From Cryptomeria japonica (taxonomy: Eukaryota; Streptophyta; Pinopsida; Cupressales; Cupressaceae), in contig NC_081411.1 of assembly GCF_030272615.1 (NCBI RefSeq), positions 829,824,160 through 829,888,159 of the forward strand: a stretch of DNA of 64,000 bases, in the 5' to 3' direction. Below, in pieces: positions 32,925 to 45,146 of this stretch. The position numbers were made by a program, and so were the translations under genes. Numbering within the stretch: the first letter of the stretch is position 1; every line of letters begins with the position of its first letter. The notes under the pieces are model-generated. The model was not told where the DNA came from and did not search any database. It saw only the letters and a program-made list of their open reading frames with translations.

Positions 32925-34392
32925 TATTGGGGCTTCATTGATCAATTTTTGGAGACATCGTGGAAGGCTTCTATTTTTGGATTTGGGGATCTTCATTTTT
33001 GGGGGGCATCATACAGCGATTTGGATATCACCATTGAATCCAGGAGGCTGTTTCCACAAATTTTGACTATAAAGTTGACCTATTTTGGTGAGAAAAATTT
33101 TTTTCCCCATTTTGGCTATTATCGTACGGATTTCGAAAAAAAAAATTTTAAAAATTATTTTCTGAAAATTTTTTTTGAAAAAAATCAAAAGGCGAATCAA
33201 AAAATTTTTTTTGCTGTGTTTGGGGGTCCGCAGACCCCTTGTACCTGTAGTTTGTGTGTTGCGCAGAGCCACGTTGTCCATGCAGGCTGCGTACCTGTAC
33301 CCTCCCGCCGACCACTCCGGACGCCGTGTACTCCCGCCGCCGCCAGCTGTCCCGTCCTCCTGGCTCCATAGGTCATCATCATGCTCACTCCCACCAGCCC
33401 CCTCAGCCACCACCTTCGGCAGCACGTGACTCCCGGCCCGCCAATGGTCTCTTTCGCCTCCGGCGACACCATCCTCCGCCGGCAACCACCAAGACAGATG
33501 GCCCCACGTCTGCCACGTGGCAGGCGACCACTGGCCTGCGAGAAAATCCATACATAGTGACATGTCACCTCCATACACATAGTCACTATGCCATGCAGCC
33601 CGTCCATACAGTGCCACGACATCATCCGTACTGCACAGTCAGCAGTCCGTACAGTACGGACGCCCAGTCAGCATGGAGGCGAAGTTTTTGTGATGGTCAT
33701 ACAACCGTCAAATTTAACATAGTGAATTTTTGACATCAGTGACACATCAACATTTTTTGAAATTTTTTTGACCCCTCTCCATTGGGCTTTTTAGTTTTGC
33801 AGTCCAACTTTGAAAGGCCATATCTTGCTCATTTTTGCTCCTTTTTTGGTGCAACTTATTTTGAAATGGGCTAAAATTTCATGATCTTCACAATGGTGTG
33901 GTTATTTTCTAATTTTGGTGCATAGGTTTTTCAAAATTTTCGGATTCTCTCAGCTGTACCTGTCCAATCCTCAATTCTGCAACTTCAAAGGCCTCGTTTG
34001 AGCTCATATGACCTCCTTTTCAAGTGCCGTTTTTTTTGAAAGTGCTTATTTTTTTGTCTACTTTCATAATCTATGATCAGATTTTAGAGATTTTGAGTGG
34101 AAATTGTACTTTTAGATATTGGTCTTATTTGGCCTATTAGGTACTTGAAAATTGCTTGGATCTTAGTTAGATCTCTTGCATTATCAGTTTGAGTCTCTTT
34201 TGGCCTTATTGAGGTAGTTGTAAAATTGTAAATCAGAAGTCCACTTTGTCATTTTTGCAAGTGGCCCATTGTATACGCACTACTTATAAAGTGCCAAATC
34301 ATCACATTTGGGGGGGTTCTTTGATTGAGTGAATTTGGGGGGGTGTCTTGTGTGATTGTGCCTCACTTTGTGCTCTTTCCATTTTTGTTGCA
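32925..34392 (+). other. Long copia leader with a GC-rich island
   Basis: This is the 1.47 kb between primer-binding site and gag. At 33225-33715 the base composition changes abruptly to GC-rich and CpG-rich (ccgccgacc, gacgccg, cctccggcgac, ccgccggc), unlike anything else in the window. ORFs of 140-200 codons run through it on both strands, as expected of high GC, and I recognise no protein. It may be a captured host segment. The remainder is ordinary T-rich leader. Confidence 0.6.
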
Positions 34393-35665
34393 ATGAGTCC
34401 TAATAAATTTCCACCTTTAACTCCACATAATTATGCATCATGGAAAATTAAAGTATGGAGTAAATTAATGGAAAAAGTGTCTCACACACTACATAGATGG
34501 AACAATAACAGCACCACCTGATCCTAAGGCTGATCCAAATGCTCAATTAGAATGGCTCACAAAGAATTGCATGGCTCTTGGAATCTTATGCAAGTATGTA
34601 TCAGATGACCTCATTTTTCACATCGAGAAGTGTAAAACAATCAAAGAGGCTTGGGATATGTTTCAGAAATTGTATGGACAAGTTGATGAAATCAGAGGCT
34701 ATCAGATTGACAATGAGCTCACCAACTTGGATCCCAAGAGTTTTGATACAATCCAAGATTATGTCACCAAAGCAAATGAGCTAAGAACAAAGCTTAAGGA
34801 TTGTGGAATTGACAAAAAGGATGCTCAATTGATATTCAACTTGTTGGATAAGCTTGCACTAGAATATGCAGCATTTGTGTCTAGCTTCCAAACTCATCAT
34901 TTGATAGTGGGGAGTTCTTATGCTATGCCTTCATTTGATGCTTTCACAAAAATGTTGATATTGAAACAATCTAAGTTGTTGAACATGGGGTTTCTCAAGT
35001 CTTCAAAGTCCAAGGCTTTGGTAGCAAATCAAGGAAATCAAGGAAGTCAAGGCAAAGATTCCAACAAGAAGAAGAAGCAATCTAAGTATAAGCCACACTA
35101 GGAAAAAGGACAATCATCCTCTCCATCACAAGGCAATTTTTTATCCTCTTCCAAGAAGGGGACACCACCTAAGAAGGATAAACCAACTTGTGCATATTGC
35201 AAGAAGTATGGTCATGATGAGCATCGATGCCATGCAAAACAAGTTGATGAGTTAACCAATATTCTCAAGAAAAACAACATCAACTTGCCATCTGCCTACA
35301 CAAAGAAGGATTCATCTCCTTCCTCTTCCTCATAGTCTAAGGGAAAAGGGCAAGCATTTGTGGCTACAACAGGTTCTTCACAGCAATGGATACTTGACTC
35401 GGGTGCCTCATATCACATGGGTTCTACAAAGGAGTAGTTTTCTTCATTGGAGCCATCTAAGGTACCTCACATTTACATAGGTGATGACACACAAGTAGAG
35501 GTTGAAGGGAAAGGTTCAGTTGACATGGATGATGGAACATTTGAGAATGTTCTCTATGTTCCTAACTTGTCTACCAACCTTCTCTCCATCTACCAAATCA
35601 CTCACTATGGGAATGGGAAAAAGGTTGAGTTTACACCAGATTCAGTTGTGGTAAAAGGAACTTGA
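34393..35665 (+). pseudogene. Copia gag and protease
   Basis: It starts at ATG 34393 (MSPNKFPPLTPHNYASWK) and a frameshift lies near 34480. The gag core continues ALGILCKYVSDDLIFHI...AWDMFQKLYG. A zinc knuckle CAYCKKYGHDEHRC is at 35189-35230 and the protease segment WILDSGASYHM follows with Asp near 35397. TAGs occur at 35099, at about 35333 and at about 35435, each where the family usually has Gln. It packages the RNA and processes the polyprotein. Confidence 0.88.
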
Positions 35666-36650
35666 TAATGATGTCTTCGTAGCAGTGGGACAAGTAAATG
35701 ACAACTTGAGGCTTTATTCATTCTCCCACTTTGTGCCAAGTTCACCTTCTAGGGCCTTGCTTACTCATTCAAATTCAAAAAGTAAGCTATGGCATGAGCG
35801 GTTTGGTCACCTCAACTACCACTATCTTTAGTAGCTCAACACTAAAGACATGGTCACAGGTCTACCTCGAATCAATTTTTCAGAGGGTGTATGTTTAGGT
35901 TGTTCCATGGGCAAGCATCCCGAAGAGAAGTTTGATAAAGGGAAAGCTTGGAAAGCTTTGGAAGTTCTTCAACTTGTTCACAGCGATGTAGTAGGTCCAT
36001 TTCTAGCACCTTCATTTAGTAAGGCCTGCTATGTTCTCACCTTCATTGATGACTACTCCCACTTCACTTGGGTCTACTTTCTCATTCATAAGAGTGAAGT
36101 ATTTGACAGATTTCAGGACTTCAAGACTTGTGTGGAGAAGCAATCAGGGAAAGTGGTCAAGATTCTTTGCACAGATAATGGAAGGGAATATGTGAACAAG
36201 AGACTTGAGGATTTTTGTACATTTGAGGGGATTGATCTTCAGCATTCTATCACATACACTCCATAGCAGGATGGGGTTGTAGAATGCAAGAATAGAACTC
36301 TCAAAGAAATGGCTAGCTGTATGATACATGCACGTTCTCTTGATCCTGCCTTTTGGGCAAAGGCTATCAGTTGTGCCACACACATCTAGAATTGGGTTCC
36401 TCACAAAGCTTTGCAAGGTATTACTCCTTTTGAAGCTTGGGCTAGTAGGAAACATTTTAGAGTCTTTGGGTGTCCAGCATGGGCTCACATACCTTTGCAA
36501 AAATGTAAGGCATTGGAACCTCAGAGTCGGCATTTCATATTTGTTGGATATTCTGAGGGTGTTAAGGCATACAGATTGATGGATCCAGAGACACATGAGG
36601 TGTTCATTGAGAGGAGCGTTCACTTTGAGGAAACCTCTCCTAGCTTAGCC
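35666..36650 (+). pseudogene. Copia integrase
   Basis: The pre-integrase segment LWHERFGHLNYHYL is followed by HSDVVGPF (first Asp near 35986), CTDNGREYVN (second Asp near 36174) and VVECKNRTLKEMA (Glu near 36282), so all three catalytic acids are still encoded. FRVFGCPAWAHIP ends the domain. A frameshift near 35665-35760 and TAGs near 35829, 36265 and 36388 break it. Confidence 0.9.
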
Positions 36651-38453
36651 TCTCTAACTCCTCCACCTTCCTCCATTGTGGATAGTGATGTTAGTGATTC
36701 AAATGATGAGACTCCTTCAACTCTGACTCATAGGGTTACACCTGTGTAGGGTCCACTTGCAATTGAGGAGCCTCATTCTCCACCTCCACCTAGACCTCAT
36801 TAGGCTTGATAGACACTTGAGTTCATGGGTTCTCTTGTTGGGGATCCTTCAGATACACAGAGAACTCAATCACAACATTAGGATCTTCCACATGCATTCA
36901 TTGCTACCGCTTCTGATCCACAAACATTTAGAGAAGCATCAGGGGTTCTTGAGAGGGACCAAGCTATGGAGGAAGAGTATAGTTCCTTGATGAGGAACAA
37001 CACATGGGATCAAGACCATCTCCCTGAGGGGAGAAAGATGGTTCGATGTAAGTGGATCTATCAGACCAAGTTTGTAGCGGATGGTAGTGTGGATAAGTAT
37101 AAGGCTCGGCTTGTTGCAAAAGGTTTTTCTCATGTTGTAGGTGTTGACTCTACTGAGACCTTTGCACCCATAGCCAAGATGAACTCCATTCATTTGACAC
37201 TTACTATTGTTGTAGCTCATGGTTCGGCTGTACATCAGATGGATGTGAAGAGTGCTTTTCTTCATGGTGATCTTGATGAGGAGATTTATATGGAGTAGCC
37301 ACAGGGTTTCATCTTGGATACTTCCTTGGTTTGCAGACTAAGGAAATATCTTTATGGCCTTAAGCAGGCCCCTAGGGCTTGGTATGCCAAGATGGATTCC
37401 TTTCTTCTCTCTGTAGGGTCCACCAGGTGTCATTCTGATCCGAATGTCTACATTTTGTGATAGGATGACTCTCACTTGATACTTGTGCTCTATGTTGATG
37501 ACTTGATCATTACAGGGAGTACTTCATCCATCATTAGCAGGGTCAAATATGCTTTGCATGATAGATTTGCTATGACTGACTTGGGTCTTTTGCACTACTT
37601 TCTCGAGATAGAGATTTCATAGTCACCTTCTCGGATTACACTATCGCAGCCCAAGTATGCTCTTGATCTACTTGCACGCTTTCATATGGCTGATTGTAAG
37701 CCTGCACTGACTCCCTTTCTTTCAGGAGTCAAGCTTGAGGCTCAGTGTTCTTCTCCACCAGTTGATGCCACTTTGTATCATCAGCTTGTGGGTAGTCTCA
37801 TTTGCTTGACTCATACATGCCCTGATATTTCATTTGCAGTTGGCATGGTTTCCCGCTTCATGCAGGAACCACATGAGCTTCATTGGAAAGCTGCCAAACG
37901 CATCCTTCATTACATCCAGGGTACACATCACTATGGGATTCACTATGCAGTAGGCACAGGACTTCGCTTGGTTGGTTACACAGACTCCGATTGGGTTGGT
38001 GATCTAGTTGATTGTAAGTCTACTTCTAGTTAGAGTTTTCACCTTGGTTCGGGCCCCATTTGTTGGCGGAGCAAGAAGCAACATGCTATTGCTCTCTCTT
38101 TGACTGACGCTAAGTATTGAGGCATTGTTAATGCAGCAACTGAGACCATTTGTCTCGAGTAGATTCTCACAGAGTTTGGATTCACCACTCCACGGCTGAT
38201 AGTTCTACATTGTGACAATCAGAGTGCTATTGCAATCTCGAAGAACCCGGTCCAGCACCAGCGGACCAAACACATCGAGATTCATATGCACTATATCTGA
38301 GAGCTCATCTAGGAGCAGGTCATTGATTTGTAGTATTGTCCTACAGCAGAGCAGGTTGCTGACATATTCACCAAACCTTTCACCGAGAGTAAGTTCCAGC
38401 AGTTGCGAGCTCTCTTGGGGGTACGAGATGTGTCATTAGGGGAGGTCAACTGA
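36651..38453 (+). pseudogene. Copia reverse transcriptase and RNase H
   Basis: Key segments are MEEEYSSLMRNNTWD, VRCKWIYQTKF, YKARLVAKGFSH, HQMDVKSAFLHGDL, YGLKQAPRAWY and the polymerase box YVDDLIITG at about 37491-37517. RNase H follows with GYTDSDWVGD (about 37972) and LHCDNQSAI, and the ORF ends at TGA 38451. About a dozen in-frame TAG or TGA codons interrupt it, all at places where Gln or Arg is usual. Total gag-pol is about 1350 codons, the normal copia length. Confidence 0.92.
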
Positions 38454-38713
38454 CTTCTCCTTCCTCTCTTATGGGGGGGACTTTTTTCTCTTTGAGGTTT
38501 TGTCCTTCTTCTTTGAGAATCTTTTGTACATTCATCTCTCTTTTGGGAGGGAGTTTTTTCCCACTGGGTTTTCTCCCTTTCTCCATTTGTGAGAGATTGC
38601 ATTGCATAGTTTTTCTTGCATTTGCATATTGTACATGGGTACCTATCATGGCCTAGTAGCCGGGACCGATCTTGCATTGTTGACTTGAGTCTTCATTCCC
38701 CTAAGTTGCACTT

Positions 38714-38722
38714 AAGGGGGGG
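38714..38722 (+). promoter_or_regulatory. Copia polypurine tract
   Basis: AAGGGGGGG lies directly before the TG of the 3' LTR. Confidence 0.9.
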
Positions 38723-39170
38723 TGTTGGTGTAAATAAATATTCATTATGGATATTATTACACTTACTTAAGTTAACTTAGGATAATGCATCTCTTCGTAG
38801 TTTGGATTTGAGACACTTAGGGAAGTGTGCACATAGGGATAGAGCTTGTAGGAGAAATTCCACCTTTTGTGGTCTTATTTTTCTATTACACTCCACATTT
38901 GGGGGGTCATCCACCTCTTGTAGAATATTATATTATTTCTCCTACCTACCCTTAGTATTTCTTACCTACCCTTGTTTCTCATTGAGCCACATGTCATATT
39001 TGTGTGCTCATACATCCATATGGCCTTGCCTATATAAGCAGGCCTCTATTCATTATATTGGTTAATCTAGTTGATCATTTTGCATATTGATGAGAATACA
39101 GTTTGTTCTTGTCATTTTATTGTCTCTTTTATGCTTTTCAATGTGCCCTTGATCTTGGAAAAATCGTACA
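38723..39170 (+). repeat. 3' LTR of the copia element
   Basis: 448 bp, the same length as the 5' LTR, with about a dozen substitutions. TATATAA is at 39031-39037. It is followed by the AGGTA target duplication. Confidence 0.95.
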
Positions 39171-42100
39171 AGGTAGAACAATGTCATTCCAGCAGAATGA
39201 GTATGCCCGACTACTTACCTTATTGCTGCAACACTTTGTAACCTTCTTTAATTAAATATTGCCCTGATTTAGAAGCTGCCCAAAATAACACATCATCTTT
39301 GTTATACATGAGAACTATCCTATTCAATAAAATATTTTCCAAGGAGGAAGATTGTTGGGTGGATATTGGGAGAAGAGTGGGGTCTTTCCAGATTATTTTC
39401 CCTGAAAATATTTCTACAACAGACACATAGTCACTCAATTTTGTACCCCAATGAGCTATAGCTATATTCATAGTGTCTTTCATATTATCCAATTGAGCAA
39501 TAGGAGGATGCCCACACCATGGGTCTATCTAGAAGTTAGCATTGAGACCATTATTGATTTCCCATGAAACATACTTAGATATTAGATTTCTTGAATCCAT
39601 CATAAAATTCCAAATAGCAGATCCCTTTGGAGGATCTAAAATTGTCAACACTCTTGATGGTTGAGTGTTGTCCAAATATTTATCTTGTATAATGTGGCAC
39701 CATTTGGAAATAGGATTAGTGTACATTTTCCAAATTTGTTTCCCACCAAAATTCTTGTTGCGATGCTTTAGATTATGAAGCCCAACTCCCCCTTGGGATT
39801 TTTGGCATGACATATTTTCTAGAGAGGCTAAGGGGATTTTCCTTTCATTTTTCATATTACTATTCCATAGAAAATCTCTAACAAGTTTCTATAAATTTTG
39901 AATGATGTATGAGGGAGCTTTGAGAACAGACATGTAATAGTTCGATATTGCTATTAACACTAACTTGATAAGAAGGATTCTACCTGATAGTGAAAGCCAC
40001 CTTACTTTCCAAGCTTAAATTTGCACCTTGATTCTATCAATAATAGCAGACCAATAAGAAGGTTTGTTTGTTCCCATAAAAAAGGGGATGCCAAGGTAAG
40101 AAGATGGCAATTGATCCATTGAGAAGCCCAAAGTATTGGATATTCTTAGTGACAAGATTGAAGGTATGTTGAAATGAAAATCTTAGACTTAGTAGCGTTA
40201 ATTTTCTGACCTGAAGTAGAAGAATAGATTTCCAATGTTTTCTTGATGAGCCTAGCTTCTTTTAGAGAAGCCTTACCAAAAAACAATGTATCATCAGCAA
40301 AAAGAGAGTGAGTTAGTGTTATTGAAGTACTTGGAAGAGTGGCACCTAGCCAAATCCCTTTTGAAGATTGAAAATTGATGTATCTGCTAAAAGAATCTAC
40401 CATGAGAATAAAGAGAAAGGGTAATAAAGGGTCGCCTTGTCTTATTCCATGTGTACCTTGAAAAAACCCTGAGGGATGTCCATTTATTAGAATAGAAAAA
40501 TGCTCACCTGAGACACAAGTTTTGATCCATTTGCACCATTTATCTGAGAAGCCGAATTTTGATAATACTTTAAAGAGAAAATCCCACTTAACCCGGTTAT
40601 ACGCTTTCATCATATCAAGTTTGACAATAAAATTTGCTTGTTGGTTTTCATGGATAGAGTGTAAAACCTCATGTGTTGAGCTCCTTCCATAGTCTCCCTA
40701 CCTAGGATAAAACCCTCTTGTTCTTGCAAGATGATATTGGGTATGAGATAATGCATTCTAAGGTAAATGGCCTTAGTTACGATCTTCTAGGTTGTGTTAC
40801 AAAGAGAAATAGGTCTGAATTCTATGAATGTTGATGGAGAAGGTGATTTTGGGATGAGAACAATATTTGTTGCATTGAAACTTTTTAGCATTGCTCCCCT
40901 TTTCCTAGATTCTTCCATTACTGCTAAGAGGTCAAAACCAATCACATCCCAACACTTTTGGGAAAAGAAGGTAGTGAACCCATTCGGACCTAGGGCTTTA
41001 TCTGGGGAAAGGGAGAATACCACTTTGTGAACTTCCTCTAGAGTGAAAGGGGCCAGTAGGACTCCGTTATCCTGGTCGAAGATCAGAGGAGGGATAGATT
41101 GCAGTAGAAGCTCAGTATTATCCTTCCAAAAAGGATCTAAATTAGAAGGTGGGGGGGCTAAAATATTCTTGAAAAACTTTACTCCATCTTGAATTCCTGC
41201 TAAATTTTTAATCAATACCCATGTGTCTGCATGCTTGATTGAGAATATAACATTAGATGCTTTTCTTTGTTTTGTGGGTGCATGAAAGAATTTTGTGTTC
41301 TTATCTCCCTGCTTCAGCTAGAGCTCTCTTTATTTTTGTCTCCAATATTCTTCTTCTCTCTTACAAGCTTCTTCACACTCACTTTGAAGACCCTTCTGTG
41401 TAGAATGCAGGAGTTTATCTAGTCCCTTGGAAATTATGTTTTGGTTAACTTCTTCCAGTTATTGTGCAATGATTTTTTTTTTAGCAAAAACATTCTTAAA
41501 GATCTTTTTGTTCCATTCCTTAGCCTGAACCTTAATAAACTGAAGTTTCTTAAAAAATTGGAACATCTCTGTTCCACTACATGCAGGGGAAGATACCCAC
41601 CATTGTCTTAATAAAGCCTGAAAGTGTGGATGTCTAAACCACATGCGCTCAAAATTGAAAGAAGAACCAAAACATGGCATAGGGTTCTGTTTTTTCCATT
41701 CAAGGACAATTTGAACTAGAAAGTGGTTTGAATCTGAAATAGGAAGAATGTTTGAATAATAACAAATCTGATTAAGGCACCATTCCAAGGGAATGAAAAA
41801 CCTATCGAGTCTCTCTACAGTCTGAAGGAAGCCTGATCTCCTGTTGGTCCAAGTGAAGAGACCATTATTGGGAATCACATCCAATAAGTTGTTTTCTATG
41901 GTGAAACTTAGAAAATCCTACATAGATCATGGGGGTGGGCAAATTCCTTCTTGTTTCTCCTTATGAGACAAGATTGCATTAAAGCCTCCTCCAATGATAA
42001 AATTGTGTGCTTCTTCTTGTTGGAGTAAAAGAGTCAGTTTGTCCCATAGGTCTTTCTTTTCCTGAGTGGGGATGGGGCCATAAACATTAAATATCATAAA

Positions 42101-42397
42101 GGTCATGTCATAGCATACTACTTTCAACATTTTCCAATTATGATCTTGATCTAATAAGTGTGCTTTAACTTTTTGAAGATTCCATAATGTAAGAAATCCT
42201 CCCGAGGCTCCAACACCTTGCATATGGGCAGATCCAAATTGTGTCCATTTAGCCACTGTTTTGTGATACATTTCCTATGATAACTTCATTTCTTGGAGTA
42301 TAAAGATGTTAGCCTTTGAAGAATCAAGGTGAGATTTGATTCTACCTCTTTTTTTAGGAGAATTAATGCCCCTGATGTTCCAAGAAATCATTTTCAT
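39171..42397 (-). pseudogene. LINE ORF2 5' part: endonuclease and reverse transcriptase
   Basis: It starts at 42397 with MKMISWNIRGINSPKKRGR, the usual plant L1 ORF2 opening. The endonuclease reads IFNVYGP, FIIGGGFNAIL (the family usually has GDFN) and RLDRFFIP. Reverse transcriptase spans about 41215-40146 with GPNGFTTFF, VLIPKSPSP...EFRPISLCN, GHPSGFFQGTHGIRQGDPL and LFADDTLFF (two active-site Asp near 40295). The thumb-like region with GGVGLHNLKHRN follows. It continues beyond the copia insertion at 32464. Stops and at least two frameshifts are present. Confidence 0.9.
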
Positions 42398-42409
42398 TGT
42401 GAGCAGGGA

Positions 42410-44617
42410 GTGCCTTTCACACTCCTTTTAATTCTTTTTGATACCTTAAATTTACCATCTAAAGTACTCTGCACACCTGCCTCTATTTATTTTTGAATCT
42501 TCACAGAGTTTGGTTTTCTAACTCTCTTTTTTGGGGTTGTAAACACTTCTAATTCCAAGTTGGGGCTCTTCTCAACCAATAAGGAATGTGTGTAGTCAAA
42601 GATAAATTTCTTTATCTCACCATCTTGTGAAGGGGCTTCCATTTCTTCCTGCCTAATTTCAAAGGGAAGTTCCTCTTTATCTGAGATGTCACTATTTTAA
42701 CAACAACACCTTGCCTTTCATAAGGGACACATTACATTTGTCATACTAATACCTTCCTCCTTTGCAATTTCCTTAATCATAGTGGCAGCTAAAGTGGATA
42801 GGATATCATCTGCTACTTCCTGAATATGACCCTCCTTATTTGAACAACTACCCCTAAAACTGATAAATTATGCATTAAACTCTGGATATCAATCGAGGAT
42901 TCATTAAACATTAGGTCCCGAAATATAGCTTCTCTGTCATCAGATGTTTTACCACATAATTGAAGAACCAGTGTGGGTGTGGAGGCATATTTATAGCTAT
43001 AAAGAATCCTGCTATACATGATTAAAAAAATGGTCAACTGGTTAATCCACTGAACATAGGATGGTTCAAAATTTAAGTCATCCTAAGGTACAGAAGGATC
43101 TTTACATGGTTTTATACGGTTAGAAGACAAAACTGCCTCGCGTTGGTGGGCAATGCACAGAAGAGGGTCTGAGCAGTGATTTTTACAGACTAAAAGCTCT
43201 GAGCACTCATGACCACAACATGAATTTGTGAAATGACCTAGTTGGTGCTGATATTTGTAGATGACCTCTGCATTATCCAAAACAATGTCTTGATGCCATA
43301 AGCCCCATTTTGATGTGATAGTTAAGTTCCTTGGCAGAGTTTTATCTGAGGCAAGAAGAAGGCAAACTCTCTTTGGATTGTTTCAAAGGGTATAAGATCA
43401 TGAGAAACAAAGATTCCTAATTAGTTGGCCATGGTCTCCACAATATCTGGATCTCTGTATTCCAAAGGCAAACACGATAAAGAGATCCAGTGGGGGTAAA
43501 GTCTACATAGATTAGGATCTAGCTTAAAATTTGGAATTCAAGACAAGGTAAAAAGACCAACCCCTTGACAAAACCAGCCTTTGTTTTTATGGACTACATC
43601 TCTATCTTTAGATGAAGAAAATAGAGCAATAAAAAACCCTGAATGACTATCAATGAAGAAAATATCACAAAGACCTAACCAATGACTATTTGCCCATGAA
43701 AGCAAAGTTTGAAGAGGGATTGAAGAACTAAACTTACTGATGAGAGCTGATTTTTGGAGAAAGGAGACCGACTGGGAGAGAATGTGGTCAGGAAAGGTTA
43801 TCTTGATAGTGGAAGCATTCTCTACTGGAGCTCGAGTCGAAATGGGAAAAGAGGAGTCTACCTCTTTGAAATTTACCTGTTTTCTTTTCCACACAAAGTG
43901 CACTAGTTTTGACTTGGGGGGGTCTCCATGGTCACCTTGTTGATCTACTCCATTTTCCCCTTCAGCAAAACAATCCTTGAGAAAAGACTATTGAGATATA
44001 GATAGATATGTTTTACAGATGTCAAAATTTGGTTGTTTCTCTTGATGTTTTGACCAAAACATTGTCAAGGGTGGAAGCTTTTTGGCAGGATTTTGAAAAA
44101 AAATTCCCACCCAGATGAATTTTGAAATGATGGGCCATTGTTAAAAGAATTTTTTTTCCCACCTGAATAGTTTTTGAAAAGGGGGGTGGAGGCCTGGGTG
44201 TCCTCTGGAATCCTTATGAGCCCCTTGGTTGTGAGAAGCTCCTCGGATGAAGATGTTGGAGTTCAAATAATTTTGTAGATTTCCTATTACTTTGTGGGGT
44301 TGAAAAAGAAATGAGTGGGCCGGTTGAGAAAGAGGATGATTAAAAAGAGTGTCGGGACTATCTGACTAGTCTTGTAGACATGCAAAATGATTCAACCATC
44401 GATTCCTTGAAGGTAGGTCTAAAACCGGTTTGATAAAAAATTTGTCCCTGAAGATTTTGGTGAAGGGATTGATATCAAAATTTGAATATTGGCCAAATCG
44501 AGGGGCATCCTTAGTCTATCCTAGACGAGCCTGATGAGGGTCATTGTAACCTTGCCGCCATCTTCCATTTCCTGCTGCCCTACCGCCCTGCACTGGTACC
44601 TTGTCGCCATCTTCCAT
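42410..44617 (-). pseudogene. LINE ORF1 (gag-like, DUF4283 and zinc-knuckle type)
   Basis: It starts at 44617 with MEDGDKVPV. The central domain at about 43903-43538 reads LISKFSSSIPLQTLLSWANSHW...FIALFSSSKDRDVV, which matches the DUF4283 RNA-binding region of plant L1 ORF1. A degraded zinc knuckle at about 43270-43180 reads YKYQHQLGHFTNSC, where the first Cys residues are lost. Stops and frameshifts abound. It would chaperone the LINE RNA. Confidence 0.78.
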
Positions 44618-44696
44618 TCCCAAGAACCTTGTTTTGAAACCCTAAAACATATGCCATCTAGTTTTTCTTTATTGATTTGTGGTTTTTCAAGGTTAA

Positions 44697-44825
44697 TGTT
44701 TTAATATAATATTATATAATATATTATTGTATTATATTATATATTATATAATATATAATTATATTTTATAATATAATACAATACGTATTATATAATATAA
44801 TATTATTTTAAAATAATTTAAGTAT
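44697..44825. repeat. AT-only tract beside the LINE 5' end
   Basis: Almost pure A/T of the same type as 29313-29660. It may be the other half of the AT tract into which the LINE inserted. Confidence 0.6.
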
Positions 44826-45146
44826 AAGAATCATATATTTGATTTTCTGAGACAATATATTTTGACTGTGACAGCCCGTGAGTCATTTTTAACCCACAGG
44901 CTGCACGATTTTATAAAAATCTGATATCCGGTGTTTTGCCCAAAAATCGCTAAAAAATAGATTGAAAGGTAAGATTTTTATTGTTTTCAATCATTTTCAT
45001 TCAACTTTTGTATTTTTTTAAATGTTTATTTGATTTTTCATTGAAACTATGGTTTTTTTCATGAAAACTAGGTTTTTTAAAATCAAATACAAAATTGTTT
45101 AAATTTGTTAACTAAATTCAATTGTTTACATTCAATTAGGTTAAAA

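Larger units (their letters stand above)
32465..39170 (+). mobile_element. Ty1/copia LTR retrotransposon, complete
   Basis: 448-bp LTRs (32465-32912 and 38723-39170) start TGTTGG and end (T)ACA. A perfect 5-bp target duplication AGGTA lies at 32460-32464 and 39171-39175. The primer-binding site TGGTATCAGAGC (initiator Met tRNA) follows the 5' LTR, and AAGGGGGGG precedes the 3' LTR. The order gag, protease, integrase, reverse transcriptase, RNase H defines Ty1/copia. The LTRs differ at roughly a dozen positions by eye, and the coding region is full of stops, so it is neither recent nor active. It sits inside LINE ORF2. Confidence 0.97.
29661..44690 (-). mobile_element. L1-type LINE with RNase H, interrupted by a copia element
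   Basis: The minus strand runs from an ORF1 start at 44617 through a zinc-knuckle gag-like ORF1, then ORF2 with endonuclease, reverse transcriptase, Cys-rich region and RNase H, to a stop at 31413. Another 1.75 kb leads to a short hairpin (AGTGGC-AA-GCCACT) and a (TA)n tail at 29641-29660. Gene order and the RNase H are those of plant L1 elements. A complete copia element splits ORF2 at 32465-39170. Both LINE edges are in AT tracts, so no target duplication can be read. Stops and shifts are frequent. Confidence 0.85.

Noticed and set aside
33009-33733. Overlapping ORFs of 140-200 codons on both strands
   Set aside because: High GC lowers stop frequency, so several frames stay open. No domain is recognisable and the region is a retrotransposon leader.
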